Positions 1 to 13,045 of a DNA stretch of 64,000 nt are shown one piece after another. Position numbers and translations under genes: made by a program. Origin of the DNA: Purshia tridentata (Eukaryota > Streptophyta > Magnoliopsida > Rosales > Rosaceae). Numbering within the stretch: position 1 is the first letter of the stretch; the number at the start of each line of letters is the position of its first letter. The stretch is from NCBI GenBank assembly GCA_003254885.1, contig QANT01009022.1, positions 18,047 to 82,046 on the forward strand, written 5' to 3'. The notes below the pieces were generated by a model that was given only the letters and a program-made list of their open reading frames with translations, was not told the DNA's origin and searched no databases.

Positions 1-1460
1 TCAGAGTAATAAACTGAAGATATGATTTTATAGTCTATTTCTATTACAATTGCTTAGTATATTACGTGGTCATATGATTTATAATTTACTCTCATTCTCT
101 TTGTTTTTCCCTTTTGAACTGTAGAGACTAGCCTGGTCAAATACCATGAACAGCAGTGTTAAATTGAGTCCTAATTATTTTTTAAAATTGGGTAAACACT
201 AGAAGATTGTTTCTTAGACAAATACACCCAATTACACCTTGAATAATCATCAGTAAAGTCACATAATATTGATGCCCAAAGAAGGCAGTAACTGGGGAAG
301 GTCCCATGCATAAGAATGAAACAAACCAAATGTACATGGAACAATGCATTTTAGAAATGTAGCTAGAGAAAGTATGGTTAGATAATTCACACACAGTATA
401 CTTGCATTTATGAGACTTACAAGCTTTTATTAATGCTGAACTACAAACCTACTGGAAATTGGCATGCCCCAATCAATATGCCGGAAATATCATTCTGTCC
501 GAGTAAAACAAAAGCTTGCAAAACAGATGTAGGCTGAGAAAGTGGTGAATTTCCAAAGTAGTATAGCCTGTCACACTATAGCCCCTGCTGAAAATCCTTC
601 TTGTATTCAGTCATGTAAGATGCAACAATTAGGGAAAAAAGAGGAAGGACTGCACAATTGGGATTTTGGCTAAAGGACAAGATAATAAATGATTGTGAGG
701 TGAGGAACATGTAAAACATGCTGTAAATATTAGTAACTTAAATAGAGATTTCACCTTACTGAGGGTAGAGGTGAATGCTCAACCAGGAAAGAAAACAGAA
801 TGTTGAACCTGAGTAACAGAAGTAAACAACTTTTACTCACCTGTCATATTGTCATTCCTCGTGAATCAAGGACTCAAATAGATGTGGCAGGACATGTATT
901 AACATGAAAAGTAGTGGGTATGTACCTGATGTTGTTATGCGTCATGGCTGTGGGAGCAACAGATGAAGATTAGAGGAGCCAGAATCCACTAGAACGTGAG
1001 TTTAGAACAAAGGATGATCTATTAGCATGATGGTCCTATCCATATCCCACTGAGCAGATGAAGCTCCTTCCATTTGGCAACACACGTGTAGTATGTTGAG
1101 CAGGTGCATGCAGAGAAAGGGTCATATCTCTCTGTGTCCACAGCCTTTGTACCACAATTGTACAAATTTATATAAAAAAATATTTACATTACTATGAAAA
1201 ATACCCCTAAAGGCTAACAATAACAAAGGCTAATATACAACACTAATAAAAGATGATAATTAAATAACACGTGCTAAACATGTATTCCTACTTATTTATT
1301 ACTAATGATGAATGATTCTATTGTTACAGGCAATGTGATCAGTGGAAAATAAGACTTTTTTGATAAAATTTTGTAATAAAATATTTTTTTTGTTGAAAAT
1401 ATTTTTGTCCTTATTTATAAGATTCTTTGTTTCACTTTGGTTTTCTCTTGCATTTTTCAG
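1..1460. other. no exon recognised; probably SEC6 intron
   Basis: I found no convincing coding exon here on either strand. The first recognisable SEC6 exon begins at 1461 after a pyrimidine-rich tract and CAG, with its first codon incomplete, so upstream exons must exist. They lie either before the window or in this stretch in a form I could not identify. The sequence is AT-rich and non-repetitive to the eye. Short open frames here show no family resemblance. Confidence 0.5.
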
Positions 1461-4400
1461 AGTGGTGTGAAGGACAGGTTACTGAGTATCTAGTTGCAAC
1501 ATTTGGTGATTATTTTACAGATGTGAAGATGTAAGTTTCTTTATTTCCAACATCAGTAAAACCCTGTTCATTTTGTTCTATGAATTTAACCTTTCAGCAT
1601 TATAATTTCGAATATATTCTTAATGCTGCAAAACATAAATTTAATCTCGATTGTAAATGGGTATTCCTCCTATGGAAATGTGTCTAATGGTATGGAGCCT
1701 GAAGAGTTATACATTTTGAAGTGTCTGTCCCTCTCTCTTCTGTTAAACCACCATCTTGAATACTCGATGATTATTAACATTGAACATGGATTTTTTTTCG
1801 ACAATATTAATCTTGAGTTCAACCATTGTGGGATGGAGCAGGAAATTATGTTCTGGTTGGACATTGACATTTGGACAATTCTTGGATCCTCACCAGTTAG
1901 AACCCTCTTGCCCTTACTCCTTATGTGGTCCAATAAAATGTGTCATTTTAACCTCTTGAAACAATCAAACAAACACCCCTTATTTTTACAACCAAATGCC
2001 TATCTTCTCTTTTACCAAGAAAAGCTCCTTCTGAACGAAACACCCCTGCAGCTGACCTTACGGGTTTAGATCTGATAAGGTTCTGACCATTTGTCTAAAG
2101 CATTTAAAACAACACGTCTTTATTTCATTAGACCACATTTGGGGTAAGGACAAGAGGGTTTTGACTTATCAGGATCCAAGTAGTGTCCTTGACATTTTCT
2201 CTGTTTAAGATTCCACGATCCCTTGATCCCTCTAGAAAAAGGACAATACTTGGCTTTATAGGAGGAGCTCCTCCAACTCCATCCTCACAAAAACATGTCC
2301 TTTTTTGTCTTTTCATTCCAAATAAATAAAAAAGTAATTCATATAATTGAATGAAAAGACAAAAGGACATGTTTTTGTGAGATGGGGTTGGAGGAGGTCC
2401 TCCTTCAGCGGTTGGAGCCAAGTACTGTTCAAAATAGAAAAGAGCCGATACCTTTTTGGATATCCTACTTCCTGTATGTACCTTGTTTTGCTAGACCAAA
2501 ATGATAACAAAGAAAAGAACAGAAGAAGAAAGAGAGGCGAGGCACATAACTGCATTTTGTGGTTAATAACTTAAAAATTCTAAAAGTTTATCAGTATTTA
2601 CTACAGACTATTATATAGGTGCCAAAGGATGAAAATTTCGCTGTTGGTGGAAATGTTGGTAGTCTGGATGCACGGAAATATCCACAGAAATTTCATATTG
2701 GTGGAAACATCCGTAAAGAAATATGGCAATGGTGGAAGTTTGCTCAAAAACATGGAAGTTTTGAATGAAACATTAGAAAATGGTAGACCAACCAATGACA
2801 TACAATTAACATGTTACTTCATAAAATTGTGCTTTATTTTTCTTTTTTTGTGACCATAGGGTTTGAAACTCTTTCAATATATATATTTTTTTTCTATAAA
2901 CTTCTATAAACTAATAACTATTTATAATTTTTTGTAAGTTATTTTAAAATAAGAGAGAAATAGTATAAAGTCATTTAATAAATATGTATTATTAACTTTG
3001 AAATTTATCAATTAAGACAACATAAGTTTCATTAACTAATTAACTCCCTCCCATCCCATCCCATTTGTTCTTTTTTCTCTGTGATTCTGGACTGCTCCCT
3101 TTCTCTCTTTATTTAATCATATTTTATTCTTCTGAGAATTTATATATTAAAAAATTTGGCGAACTCAGTGTGTGTGTTTAAAGTCAACTAAGGGACACCT
3201 TACCGGCTAAGACCATAGCTTCTGCCAAATGAAATTTACTAAGCAAAGAGAAAGAAGGAAGAAGTCCGTTTATTATAGCTGCTAGTTTGTTTCTTTATTT
3301 CATTGTTAGATAATGAGTCTGAAATCGGTGTTACTCCAAAGCTTTTAATAGCTTAATTTGCATTATACTAATGAGGATTTGTAGTCCCTGCAATGAACTG
3401 GTAATTATAGTTACAATAGTTCCTGAAACAATTTTGAAGATAGATGAATTTATGAATATTTCTGTCATTTGGGTGATCAGGTGTTCTTTGAAGTGATAGT
3501 ATTTTGATAATGTCTGGCTGTTCTCATTAGGTCAGAGTAGTCTAAGATTAGTCGCTGAGTATTTCAAGGTGCTTGTTTCAAAACCATATCTCAGTTTTTG
3601 ATGAACCAATGATAGTCCTATCTGACTTTCTTTTTTTTTCGGGCTGTGCTTGAAAATGATTGTTTGTCTGCCCCGAAACATGTCTATTACCACTCTTGCA
3701 ACCCTTTTTTTTTATAATCAAATTATAGAAACATATAAGGCCAAAAAAAAAAATGGAGGAATAAATAACAATACTCTAGTATAATTATGGTTCTGTTATT
3801 TTATGTGTCTACTTTAAATTGAAGGACTTATGCCTTTCTTGGTTGTACTGTTCTGTTATTAAGGTATATTGAAGAAAGATCATTTAGGAGATTTGTTGAG
3901 GCTTGCCTGGAGGAATCCGTTGTTGTTTATGTTGACCATCTTCTATCACAGGTTATTTCTCTGACAAATAGAACACTTTTTATTTTTATTTGTTTGGGTG
4001 TTCATTCTATAGCATTAATTCTTCTATACCTTCTTTTATTTGTCTCAATTAATTGTGTTAATAATGGTTGTGATTGCAGAAAAACTACATCAAGGAAGAG
4101 ACCATTGAAAGGATGAGATTAGATGAAGAGGTCCTCATGGACTTCTTTAGGGAGTATTTAAGTGTTACTGTAAGTGTTGATCCTTGTTTTTACATTTTGC
4201 TATGATATTGTTATCATGTATTTTTTTTTATTGGAATCAGTTTTGTTTTGCATTTATTGGTGGTTTTTGATATGTTATATTAATGGGCTCTGATGCTTTT
4301 CCATCCTTATTTCTTGAACTGCCTACAGAAAGTTGAAAGCAGAGTCAGAATACTGGGTGATTTGAGAGAACTTGCTTCTGCAGAGAGCCTGGATACGTTC

Positions 4401-4986
4401 ACACTCATTTACACAAATATACTTGAACATCAACCTGACTGTCCGGTAAATATTAAGAGAACAATATCCTGCTGCTAAAATAATCCTGGTTCAATGTGAA
4501 TTTTTAATTATAATTGAGCTCTTAACTGCAAATAAATGAATGCCCCACTAGGTAAATCTAATATTGAGTTGTCCAGTATTTTTCTTCAGAGTATGTCATG
4601 GGAGTTTTTTCAGTGTATTTTCATTTGCCCCTTGCAAAAATTTTGTCCAAGGTAGTTTGATTCTCTCTATTGCAGCCTGAGGTTGTTGAGAAGCTTGTTG
4701 CACTGCGAGAAGGCATACCGCGGAAAGATGCCAAGGAGGTATGTGCAATCTATCACTCCTTTTCTTCAGTGTCAAAATCAAATAATTTAGTGAGGGAGGA
4801 ATAAATTTAAATCATGCATTTTCTTTAAAAAATGTTTTATAAATGTTTGTCAAACAGGTTGTACAAGAATGCAAAGAGATTTATGGGAATTCTCTTGTCA
4901 ATGGGAACCCTGCAAAGACAGGTTTTGTTTTTCCAAGAGTGAAGTGCTTATCAGCCAAGGGATCCATATGGCGAAAGCTAACTTAG
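1461..4986 (+). CDS. SEC6: exocyst complex component SEC6, C-terminal exons (partial)
   Basis: SEC6 is a subunit of the octameric exocyst, which tethers secretory vesicles to the plasma membrane. In plants it acts in polarised growth, cell-plate formation and pollen. Six exons are visible: 1461-1530, 3864-3951, 4080-4169, 4329-4445, 4676-4738 and 4858-4986 (stop TAG at 4984). All junctions are GT-AG and the frame is continuous, giving about 185 C-terminal residues of a family that is usually about 750 aa. Recognisable stretches are GDYFTDVKM, VYVDHLL, KNYIKEETIERMRLDEEVLM, LRELASAESLDTFTLIY and a C-terminus ending in GSIWRKLT. The protein starts outside the window or in the unrecognised upstream stretch. 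The 2.3-kb intron between the first two exons carries a foldback repeat. The identification comes from memory of plant SEC6 and is strong; nothing looks broken. Confidence 0.93.
2165..2470. repeat. foldback (hairpin) repeat in SEC6 intron, MITE-like
   Basis: Two arms are inverted copies of each other around a loop at about 2320-2348. The left arm (core 2241-2319) runs from GGACAATACTTGGCT through GGAGGAGCTCCTCC and ACATGTCC to TTTTCATTC. The right arm (2349-2430) runs back from GAATGAAAAG through GGACATGT and GGAGGTCCTCC to AGTACTGTTC. Similarity fades outward to about 2165 and 2470. A near-perfect foldback of this size is typical of a MITE or a short inverted duplication. I could not assign a superfamily or a clear target duplication. 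The open frames covering it are by-products of the palindrome. Confidence 0.75.
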
Positions 4987-5363
4987 TTCGAACTTGAAGC
5001 ACAACACCGGCACTTGCGCTTGTTTCCAGAAGATTACTGCTGCCAGTTCTGTGTATTTGTAATCTTCATCGATGGAAAATTAATATTCTTATTCGTTTTA
5101 TTACTTGGAAGTGTTCCTACTTTTCCCTAGTCATTTTTGTTCTCTTAAAGAAAATTCTTATTCTTATTCTTATTTAGTTTCATTAATAATTTGCCTGTAA
5201 CTTGTTCTCTCTCTCAATGAACCATAAATCGGTTGAATTCGTTGTATTATGTTTTTTTTTTTTTTTAGTTTCTTCAATAATTTGTTTGTATTGCATTATT
5301 AATTGAGTTCTATACGAGGGCTTATAACTCCAGTTGTATTACAGCACTCGCACTCACTCGCAC

Positions 5364-6102
5364 TAAGGCTTAGTTTGGTAATGCTGTGAGAAAAAATTAC
5401 AGTGAAATAATACAGCAGTGAAGTAAAATAGTTGTAAAGTAATGTCAGCCGAGTGTTTGGTAAACTATGTTTTCAAAAGTGCTGTGAGTATAAAAGTAGT
5501 ATAATAGTGTTTGGTAAATTGTAACATAAAATTACTGTGACCGTTCATAATTATTAAAATAGACATGATGCTGAACCTTTTTTTTTGACTTATTTATTGA
5601 AAAAAAAAAAGACATTTTATTAGTTATAATGTTTGGTTTACAAATTTATATATATTAGCATTAAAATTATAGACCACAAAATAAAATTATTAAATAAGTA
5701 TGCATATTATTTTTGTAAGAATATTTTAATTTTAATGGTACAGATAAAATATCATAATTAGTAATATTAATATAAAATAGTCATATTAAAAGTATATTCA
5801 CTATCACATATATTATACATACATATTATAGTTAAAAAAAGAGGATAATGGTTGTTATTTTATTAAAAAAGTGAGAATAGATTGGGTAAAAATAATTTTG
5901 ACCACAATTGTCACTCACTACAGTTTTGAAAAGCAGGTTTCAAACTATAGTATGTAGTGAGTGACTTCAAATAGTCACTCACTACAGTTTTTGAATTTTT
6001 ACCAAACACCAAAACTGTTTTGAGTGACCTAGAATTGTCACTCATTCTAGGTCACTCACAACAGTTTTTAGATCTCTCACTACAATCCCAAACGAAGCCT
6101 AA
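5364..6102. mobile_element. PIF/Harbinger (Tourist-like) MITE with TAA target duplication
   Basis: The element occupies 5367-6099 (733 bp). Its ends are inverted: the left begins GGCTTAGTTTGGTAATGCTG and the right, read on the other strand, begins GGCTTCGTTTGGGATTGTAG. It is flanked by TAA at 5364-5366 and TAA at 6100-6102. A 3-bp TAA/TTA duplication with GG-starting ends containing GTTTGG is characteristic of PIF/Harbinger-derived Tourist MITEs. Inside are several subterminal repeats of the form AGTGAGTGAC / GTCACTCACT (about 5905-6060). It has no coding capacity and lies between SEC6 and the malectin-like gene. Confidence 0.85.
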
Positions 6103-6914
6103 GTGTGACTCTTGCCCCTTCCTCTTTGTATTAAAAATATATATATACATGGTCTTTCAAGTGCGAAATTTCATATTTGTGAGATTTTTTATGGAAGCCC
6201 ATTTCATAAGATATTTAGACAATCTGAATCGTCTATTTTTTAAGTCTATATTCAAATATCATTTTTGCTAAAAATTAAGCAAATCGAAAACTTTTAAGCT
6301 ATTACACTTTGAACAAATAAATAGACGAATAAAATATTTTGATAAATACTTAAAATTGTAATTATTTAATCAACGATCAAATGATCTCTGATTAATCTAA
6401 TTTTTTGCAAGTACGATTATTCCATAGAGACCAAAAAAGTAGACAGTTAAGATTATCGAAATACAATGTATACAGGGCTTATGAGGGATCTCATACTTAA
6501 AGGAGTCTATATATATATAGGATTTGTATCAAAGTATCGTTAAATTGAAAGAAACTTTGTGATTGATTTGCCCCAAATCTTGCATTAGTCCAAATTTTCT
6601 AGAAGTGATGATATGGATAGTAAAAATGATTTTTTGAACAGCAAATTTCTTTAAATACCCATGCTAACATTTACTTTGTACGCTCTACTACATTTAAAAT
6701 ATTGCAGGTACCCATGCTTTTTTTTCTTTTTCTTTTTGTTGAGAAATGGACTTTGTCATTAAAGGATGAAGAAGATGTATCTGCAAGCAGTAGAGAAGGG
6801 AGCCATGATGGCTCATCCTCTTTCCAAACATGAAGAAGGCAATTTCTTGGTTCAATTCCCCTTATAAGAAAAAAAAGTGGAGTAGCATACAATAACCAAT
6901 AACAGAAAAAAATA

Positions 6915-7058
6915 GTTATGAATTGGAGCTTCTCTTATGTGAAAGTTGTGCGAGAAAATCATCTCATCCATAGGATGAGAAAGTACAATCGCTCGGCTAT
7001 ATTTTTTTTTTTATGGGCTTTCGCACAGCTTCTGTATAAGAGAAGCTTCCGTTATGAA
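6915..7058. mobile_element. short foldback MITE with 8-bp target duplication
   Basis: The element at about 6923-7050 (128 bp) has inverted ends of roughly 32 bp. The left contains GGAGCTTCTCTTATG and GTTGTGCGAGAA; the right, inverted, contains GGAAGCTTCTCTTATAC and GCTGTGCGAAA. It is flanked by GTTATGAA at 6915-6922 and again at 7051-7058. The centre carries a smaller palindrome around CATCCATAGGATG. An 8-bp duplication fits hAT or Mutator-derived MITEs. The superfamily is not certain. Confidence 0.75.
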
Positions 7059-7582
7059 ATATTGTTAAAGTTACTTGTAATGATTGAAATATTTATTTAT
7101 TATTAAACTTTTTTGAGGTTGAGCATTGTAGACTCGATGATGGGGCAACCAAGCTTAGAGATGCCAAGATATTACACAGGAAACAGTTGAATTTCTGTTT
7201 CCTTCACCGCCTTACAAATATAGCTCTCTAATTTTACCCTCAATATTCCTAGCAAAGTATTTGGGCACAGGGAAGCTACTTACAACTTTTGGTTATATGC
7301 ATGAGACATTAATCTTACCTCATGTGATCTTGTCATGATCAAAACTAGCAATAACAAAATAATCAATAGACCATATAATAGTTATAAATATTATTATTAT
7401 GAGAATTGACCTGGTCAAACATTTCCATATATGGGTTCTCAAATTTCATTACCAACTTAGCAACACCCCTCTCTATCTTCAAGCAGAGCCGTCCACGTGT
7501 CAACCCGACCTCCTCCTCTTTCGCGCGCATTCGAAAACAACAAAACTTGCCCAACTTTGCATGCTTTTCTGGGTCAACAAAC

Positions 7583-10500
7583 ATGTCCCTCTGCCTCTTC
7601 CTCCTATGGCTCGTCAGCATCCCTCTCCTCGCACACTCTCAGACTAGCCCTAGAGGTAGGTACCATGTCTATGTGTAACACATGCAACATCCCCACTAAT
7701 AATTAATTTTAACTCTTTTTCTTTTTTTTGTCTATTAAGTTTTGTTTCTTAATGGGTTTTTCTTCTTCATTTCTCCAGTTTCACCCAAAAGAAAAAACAA
7801 AATCTACCATTTTAATTTCCTCTATTTGATTAGACTAAAAAAAAGATGTAATGTTAGACAAGAAAAAATCCATAAAAAATTGGAAAATAAATAATTCTGT
7901 GACAAAATATATAATACTTATAGACAACCTTTAGAATAGCTGAGAAACAAGTTAGGAAGATTAAACATAGATTTAGAGTTTCATTCGTTTTATTATAATA
8001 AACAGTAGAATATAATGATACAGAAATTAATGTCTCTCTAATATCGAAATTTACCTTAAGATCTTGTGCTCGATAAGTGAGTGAAAATTGTTGGTTTTGC
8101 TGTTACCAAGATAAAATTTGATGCGTCTGAAGCATGATCAACGCTTGTATAAATGCAGGTTACCTTCTAAACTGTGGTGCAGCGGCCCAAGAGTCGGCGA
8201 ACGAGGACGTGACAGTAGGCAACCTGAAGCATGCGACAGATGAGGGCTTCATATCCGTTGGCAACGTTAGCAGCATCAAACAGGAAAATCTGGTTCCCAT
8301 ACTGACCACGTTGCGTTATTTTCCGGACAAGTCTGCTCGGAAATATTGCTATGCGTTTCCGGTGATCAAAGGCGGGAAGTACCTGGTGAGGACGACCTAC
8401 TACTATGGGGGTTATGATGGGGGGAAGGAGCCACCAGTGTTTGACCAGATTGTGGGAGGGACGAGATGGAGTGTGGTGAATACCACAGAGGACTATGCCA
8501 ATGGGCTAAGCTCATATTATGAGATTGTGGTGCGAACCATTGGGAAGACGCTGAGTGTGTGCCTTGCAAGGAATGACAAAACGGGGTCGGATTCCCACCC
8601 CTTTATCTCAGCTCTTGAGTTGGAGTACTTGGACGATTCTGTGTATAACTCCACAGATTTTACCAAGTATGCGCTTACCACGGTTGCAAGAAGTAGCTTT
8701 GGAGGTGATGGTGACATTGTTGGGTAAGCACTTGCCATGCACACATTGTTTACTCCTTGCTCTATTTTAGTTATATGAGTAGTGCAACTGGATCACATTG
8801 TAAATTGCATCTCTAATTGAGGTGGGATTTCTTGTGCATACATCATAAAAGATGTGACACTCGTCCTATGTAAGTGGATTCCACTTCTATTAGAGACGTG
8901 ATTTACAATATGTCACATTTGATGATTCTCACTAAAAGTAATGGAGTTTTCATTTTTGAATATGGGTTTCTTTTTTGTGCCAATGAAAGAACAACTCTTA
9001 TGTTGGATATGTAAATATGATCTTAGCTTTCCAGATGACAAATTCAACCGGTTATGGGAACCATTCATAGATAATAACCCTGTTGTCAAATGCAAGTCCA
9101 ATGTAACAAACTCGGATTTCTGGAACGTCCCACCAGCAAAAATATTTTCCCATTCCTTCACGGCGAGCCGAGGGAAGCAACTGCGGCTCCATTGGCCGCC
9201 AGTGCCACTCCCTAGTGCCACTTACTACATTGCATTATACTTCCAAGACAACCGGACCCCAAGCCCCTTTAGTTGGAGAGTCTTTAATGTTACAGTGAAT
9301 GGCAAGAACTTCTATACCAATGTCAATGTCAGCACCAAGGGTTTAACAGTTTATGGAACGCAGTGGCCTCTATCGGGACAGACTGAGATTGTTCTAACTC
9401 CTGGTAATGGCATACCTGTCGGCCCTGTCATTAGTGCAGGTGAGATCTTTCAGGTTCTGCCTCTTGGAGGAATGACTCTCCCTAAAGATGGTAAGCCTAT
9501 TTGTTAAAACACTTTCCTCTTCGATCTCTTTGCTCCTTCTAACCATTGAGATTCTTTGGTGTTTCTTAGTCACGGCAATGCATGAGTTGCACAGAAGTTT
9601 CGACAACCCACCTTCCGATTGGAGTGGCGATCCTTGCCTGCCTGAAGGGACTTCATGGACCGGTGTTTCATGTTATCACGGAAAATTTTATCGAGTTACT
9701 TCTTTGTAAGTTCACATGGATTTGTGGCATGACTAAATTCTTGACATTGAATATCATGAAGCATATATGCATAAATAATATACTCACAAGATCGATGCTT
9801 TCTAGAGGATTTGATTTTGATCCCACATTCAAAATTAATGTTTTCCTATTATGTGAAGGAATTTAACTGGCACAGGGCTATCTGGGTCATTGTCACCATA
9901 TGTAGCCAATTTAACTGCCCTCAACCATCTGTAAGTAATCATGCATCTGTTGATTATGCTATTTGTGCTCACCAGCTTCTCTTATCGATCACCTGCTAAA
10001 TGATGCCTTTGATGGAATTATTTTCTCACAGTTTGCTTGGGGGGAACAAACTTTCAGGCAACATCCCAGAAATGGGTACATTGAGGGAGTTGCAGACTTT
10101 GTATGTTACATAGAAAGTTATGATATTCATTCTTCATTATCTTTTTGTTCTTAAGCAACCCATGCATGGTTCTTCTGCAGTGCTTTAATTTTGATTTTTG
10201 TTATTCTGATAAAAGGCATTTGGAGGACAACCAGTTTGAAGGATCAGTTCCTGAATCATTAAGCAAACTTCCAAAACTAAAAGAGATGTGAGTTTTTTGC
10301 CATAGAGAAATAGCTATTCCCAATAATATATCATTACAATTTTTGTAAATTGCTCTATGAGATCAGCTAACTAGTTTGGTGGCCTGCTTTGGTTTACAGT
10401 AAACTTGACAATAACAAACTTGATGGCGATGGGCAACAAAAAGAAAGCAACATTCAGTAAGAAATAAGAACCTTCATTTCTAATTTTTGTTTTCTGTTGA

Positions 10501-10593
10501 AAAGGAAAAGGGTTCCCTTGCAACTCACACTGTCAACATTGCAGGCTAAAAAACAAGACTCATAGCATAACAGAATCTCCAGCTAAGATGTAA
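7583..10593 (+). CDS. secreted malectin-like domain plus LRR protein (518 aa)
   Basis: Nine exons with a continuous frame: 7583-7655, 8159-8723, 9027-9490, 9570-9705, 9859-9930, 10032-10100, 10216-10287, 10400-10456 and 10545-10593 (stop TAA). The chosen ATG starts a typical signal peptide (MSLCLFLLWLVSIPLLAHS). It is followed by a malectin-like (di-glucose binding) region of about 340 residues with family motifs YLLNCGA, RYFPD, YCYAFPV, YLVRTTYYYG, PDDKFNRLWEPF and YYIALYFQDN. Next come the cap motif DWSGDPCLP and SWTGVSC and three LRRs such as LSGNIPEMG. The LRR exons of 72, 69 and 72 nt each encode one repeat between phase-2 introns, the classic LRR exon pattern. There is no transmembrane segment or kinase, so it is likely an extracellular or receptor-like partner protein. 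It resembles Arabidopsis At3g05990/At1g25570; the ligand is unknown. It has ordinary length for the smaller member of that family. Confidence 0.93.
8781..8934. repeat. foldback repeat in intron 2 of the malectin-like gene
   Basis: The intron contains an inverted repeat of about 60-bp arms. The left arm includes ATCACATTGTAAATTGCAT and CTCTAATTGAGGTGG. The right arm, read on the opposite strand, includes GTGACATATTGTAAATCACG and CTCTAATAGAAGTGG. The outer ends read AGTG and CACT. The size and structure suggest a small MITE. It ends about 90 bp before the next exon and does not disturb the splice acceptor. The flanking target duplication is unclear. Confidence 0.7.
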
Positions 10594-12700
10594 ATGGGAA
10601 GTGTCCCATTGAATGGAACTATGAGAATGGATCACCATAGCGCGGAGAGACGGCGAGAGAGATTTATGAGCCCTGCTTCAATACTAGCCAGTTTAGTTTG
10701 GGAAGGTCTTCATGTTCATGTATCTCGTTTTCTCAAACATGTCATCCCCATAATTCTAAAGAACTAACAGCCTAATTAACTACAGCATGTGCAGTATGGA
10801 GAGCTAAATCTAAATGGAAAGTTTTCGCATATGCTTATCAGAAACTTAACAATGATTTGTTAACATAAACAATGACAACCGTGAGTGCTAGAAGGCTATA
10901 GCGTATGGCCTATGTAATGTTGTAATAGTGTAATACTAATATATTCACTTAAATATGTACATTCTATTGCAGCAGGATGTGACCTCATCTTCATCCACCT
11001 CTTGCAAGCTGATAGTTACTACTGTGGCACAGTGGTACTGTCTTTGTCACTTTTTGGTTTTCCATGTTTAAGCTTTGTTTCCCTCAGTTCCCTTGTTTGT
11101 TTCTTCTTATAGCTCTTTTTTGGATTTCTCCTTATGATGTATTTGGCCTGTTTCACCCATATTTTGGCACCACAACCCAAGTATAACGTAGACCGTTAGA
11201 TTGAGACTTGTGAGGAGAGACCACCACTCTTAGCAAATCAAGATTTTTTAAGGGATAAAATATATCCAGAAAGCATCATTTTTATTTCTTCCAAGGTTAA
11301 GTTGTAGGCTGAGCTCGCAGATTGAATGGAATCCGAGCGTACTGAGTTAAATACTTGTGAGTTGAGCTTATAACCAAAGTGAATTGAACTAGTATTTAGA
11401 ACCTAAATAAGATATCTCTAGTTGTAGGGGTGAGTACGGTTTAGTTTGGTTTGGTTTTCGGTCAAAACCATCACCAAACCGTTATGGTTGGTTTGATATT
11501 TTCTCAAACCATCACCAACCCGTAGTAGTCTAAAACCGAAAGTGCAAAATTTCAATTTGGTTTGGGTTTTCAAGGCCCAAATTATTTTACAAGCCCAACA
11601 TTATCTTTCAAGCCCAAAATTTCAAAAATGGTGATTATTTTTTAAGAAGTACGTGTATAATGTAAATTTAGGACATTACACATGATTGTATATAGTGCAT
11701 ACCATTATATGGATTAGTTTTGCTCTCATTATATAATGCCATGTGTAAAAAATAATAATATTATTAATTCATATAAATATTAGGTTTAGTTTAGTATAAC
11801 CGATGGTTTGAGGTAATAGAATCGTAACTAATTCGGAATTTACGATTTGATTTGATTTTCAAATTGTTCATTAAAAAATATAACAAAAGCCAAACCATTG
11901 GTGCGATTCAGATTGGTTTTTCAATTTTTTAGTTTCAATGCCCACCCCTATCTAGTTGAGTTCATTCGCTTTTCAACCCTCACGACTTGTGCAGTTTAGA
12001 GCCGTACATACATACACACTGCGCCTTATGGATGACAATTTTTACGAAGTCAATCACAATAGGGTCCCATCCCTACCTGATTAGGGATGGAAATGATGCT
12101 CCTCATCCATCCACAAGGCATCCACATCATTAAAAAAAAACACTCAGCATTGAACTAAAAAATAGATAGAATCACCAATATAGCATAATGTCAAATAGTA
12201 TGTGGATACGAATGTAAGTTTTTTTAATTTAAGAAGAATCTTGAAAATACCCTTATAATTGGATGGGTAATTTATAATTGAACCTTTTTATTATTTTGTT
12301 GTCCAAATGGCATCCACATGACATCTCCGTCATTCAAAAAACTAATCAACAAAACCACATAAGCATTTAACCAAAAAAATAAACAGAATTATTAACATTG
12401 TATGATTTCAGATAATCTGTTAATGCATTTTAAAGTTTTTTTTAATTTAAAGAGCAACTTAAAAATACCTTTATAGTTCAATAGGCTGATTTGTAATTGA
12501 GCCCACTTCAAACTTAGATCTATATGACAACGAAAATGGGAAAGTGACAAGAAAAAAAATATAAAAATGAGAAGTAGCTATGGATGTGAAGCAGATTCTT
12601 ATGGCTGTGTCTCCATTACTTAAATCAATTTCAGTTTTCCCAATGGATCTAAATTTAACCCTTGAACATATAAATACGAGCCGAACTAACAAATTCGGCA
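10594..12700. other. intergenic; 3' UTR of the malectin-like gene and repeats
   Basis: After the stop codon there is a probable 3' untranslated region of a few hundred bases. Then follow AT-rich sequence and one hAT MITE described separately. I saw no further exon. From about 12690 the sequence starts to resemble the region near 28600, marking the left edge of the LNK2 segmental duplication. Confidence 0.55.
11417..11958. mobile_element. non-autonomous hAT element (MITE) with exact 8-bp target duplication
   Basis: The element spans 11425-11950 (526 bp). The left end reads TAGGGGTGAGTACGG and the right end, inverted, reads TAGGGGTGGGCATTG, the typical hAT terminus. TCTAGTTG is present at 11417-11424 and repeated exactly at 11951-11958, a perfect 8-bp target-site duplication. 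The interior is rich in GGTTTGGTTT and AACCATCACCAA motifs and codes for nothing. The exact duplication suggests a fairly recent insertion. Confidence 0.9.
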
Positions 12701-12784
12701 TCCACCAATCTGCCAAGACTAGATAGGTGGCTCGGATCCTTCATTAAGGAGACAGATTACAGTTGACATACATAACTAAACTAC

Positions 12785-12928
12785 CTACCTATACTGAACA
12801 TAGTCTTCAAAGATACATGGATGCATACAATTGGATTTTATAGAGCAGCTTTGGCATACTCCCCCACCGGTAATATTGTCTGAAGCTTCATGACTAAACT
12901 TGATGAGGATGGTAGTTGGCTGACAGTG
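12785..12928 (-). other. LNK2: probable 3' UTR exon of LNK2 copy A
   Basis: Downstream of the stop codon both LNK2 copies keep a GT-AG intron in the 3' untranslated region. In copy A the donor lies just after the stop (around 13027) and the acceptor near 12929. The exon that follows is conserved with copy B (28740-28880), including the stretch coding for CSIKSNCMHPC if read in frame. Because the stop codon lies upstream of the intron, this stretch should be untranslated. A spliced 3' UTR intron can make the transcript a target for nonsense-mediated decay; that is an inference. Confidence 0.55.
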
Positions 12929-13045
12929 AAAGAAAATCTCCACATTATCATAAGTCCGTATAGCCATGTGCAGAAAACGTATTAAATTATTAATAGGTAT
13001 GTGCAAGATATAAATGAAGGAATTACCTTTATAGAATTCTGAACT

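Noticed and set aside
2347-2574. Overlapping plus and minus frames near 2.1-2.6 kb
   Set aside because: They arise from the foldback repeat in the SEC6 intron.
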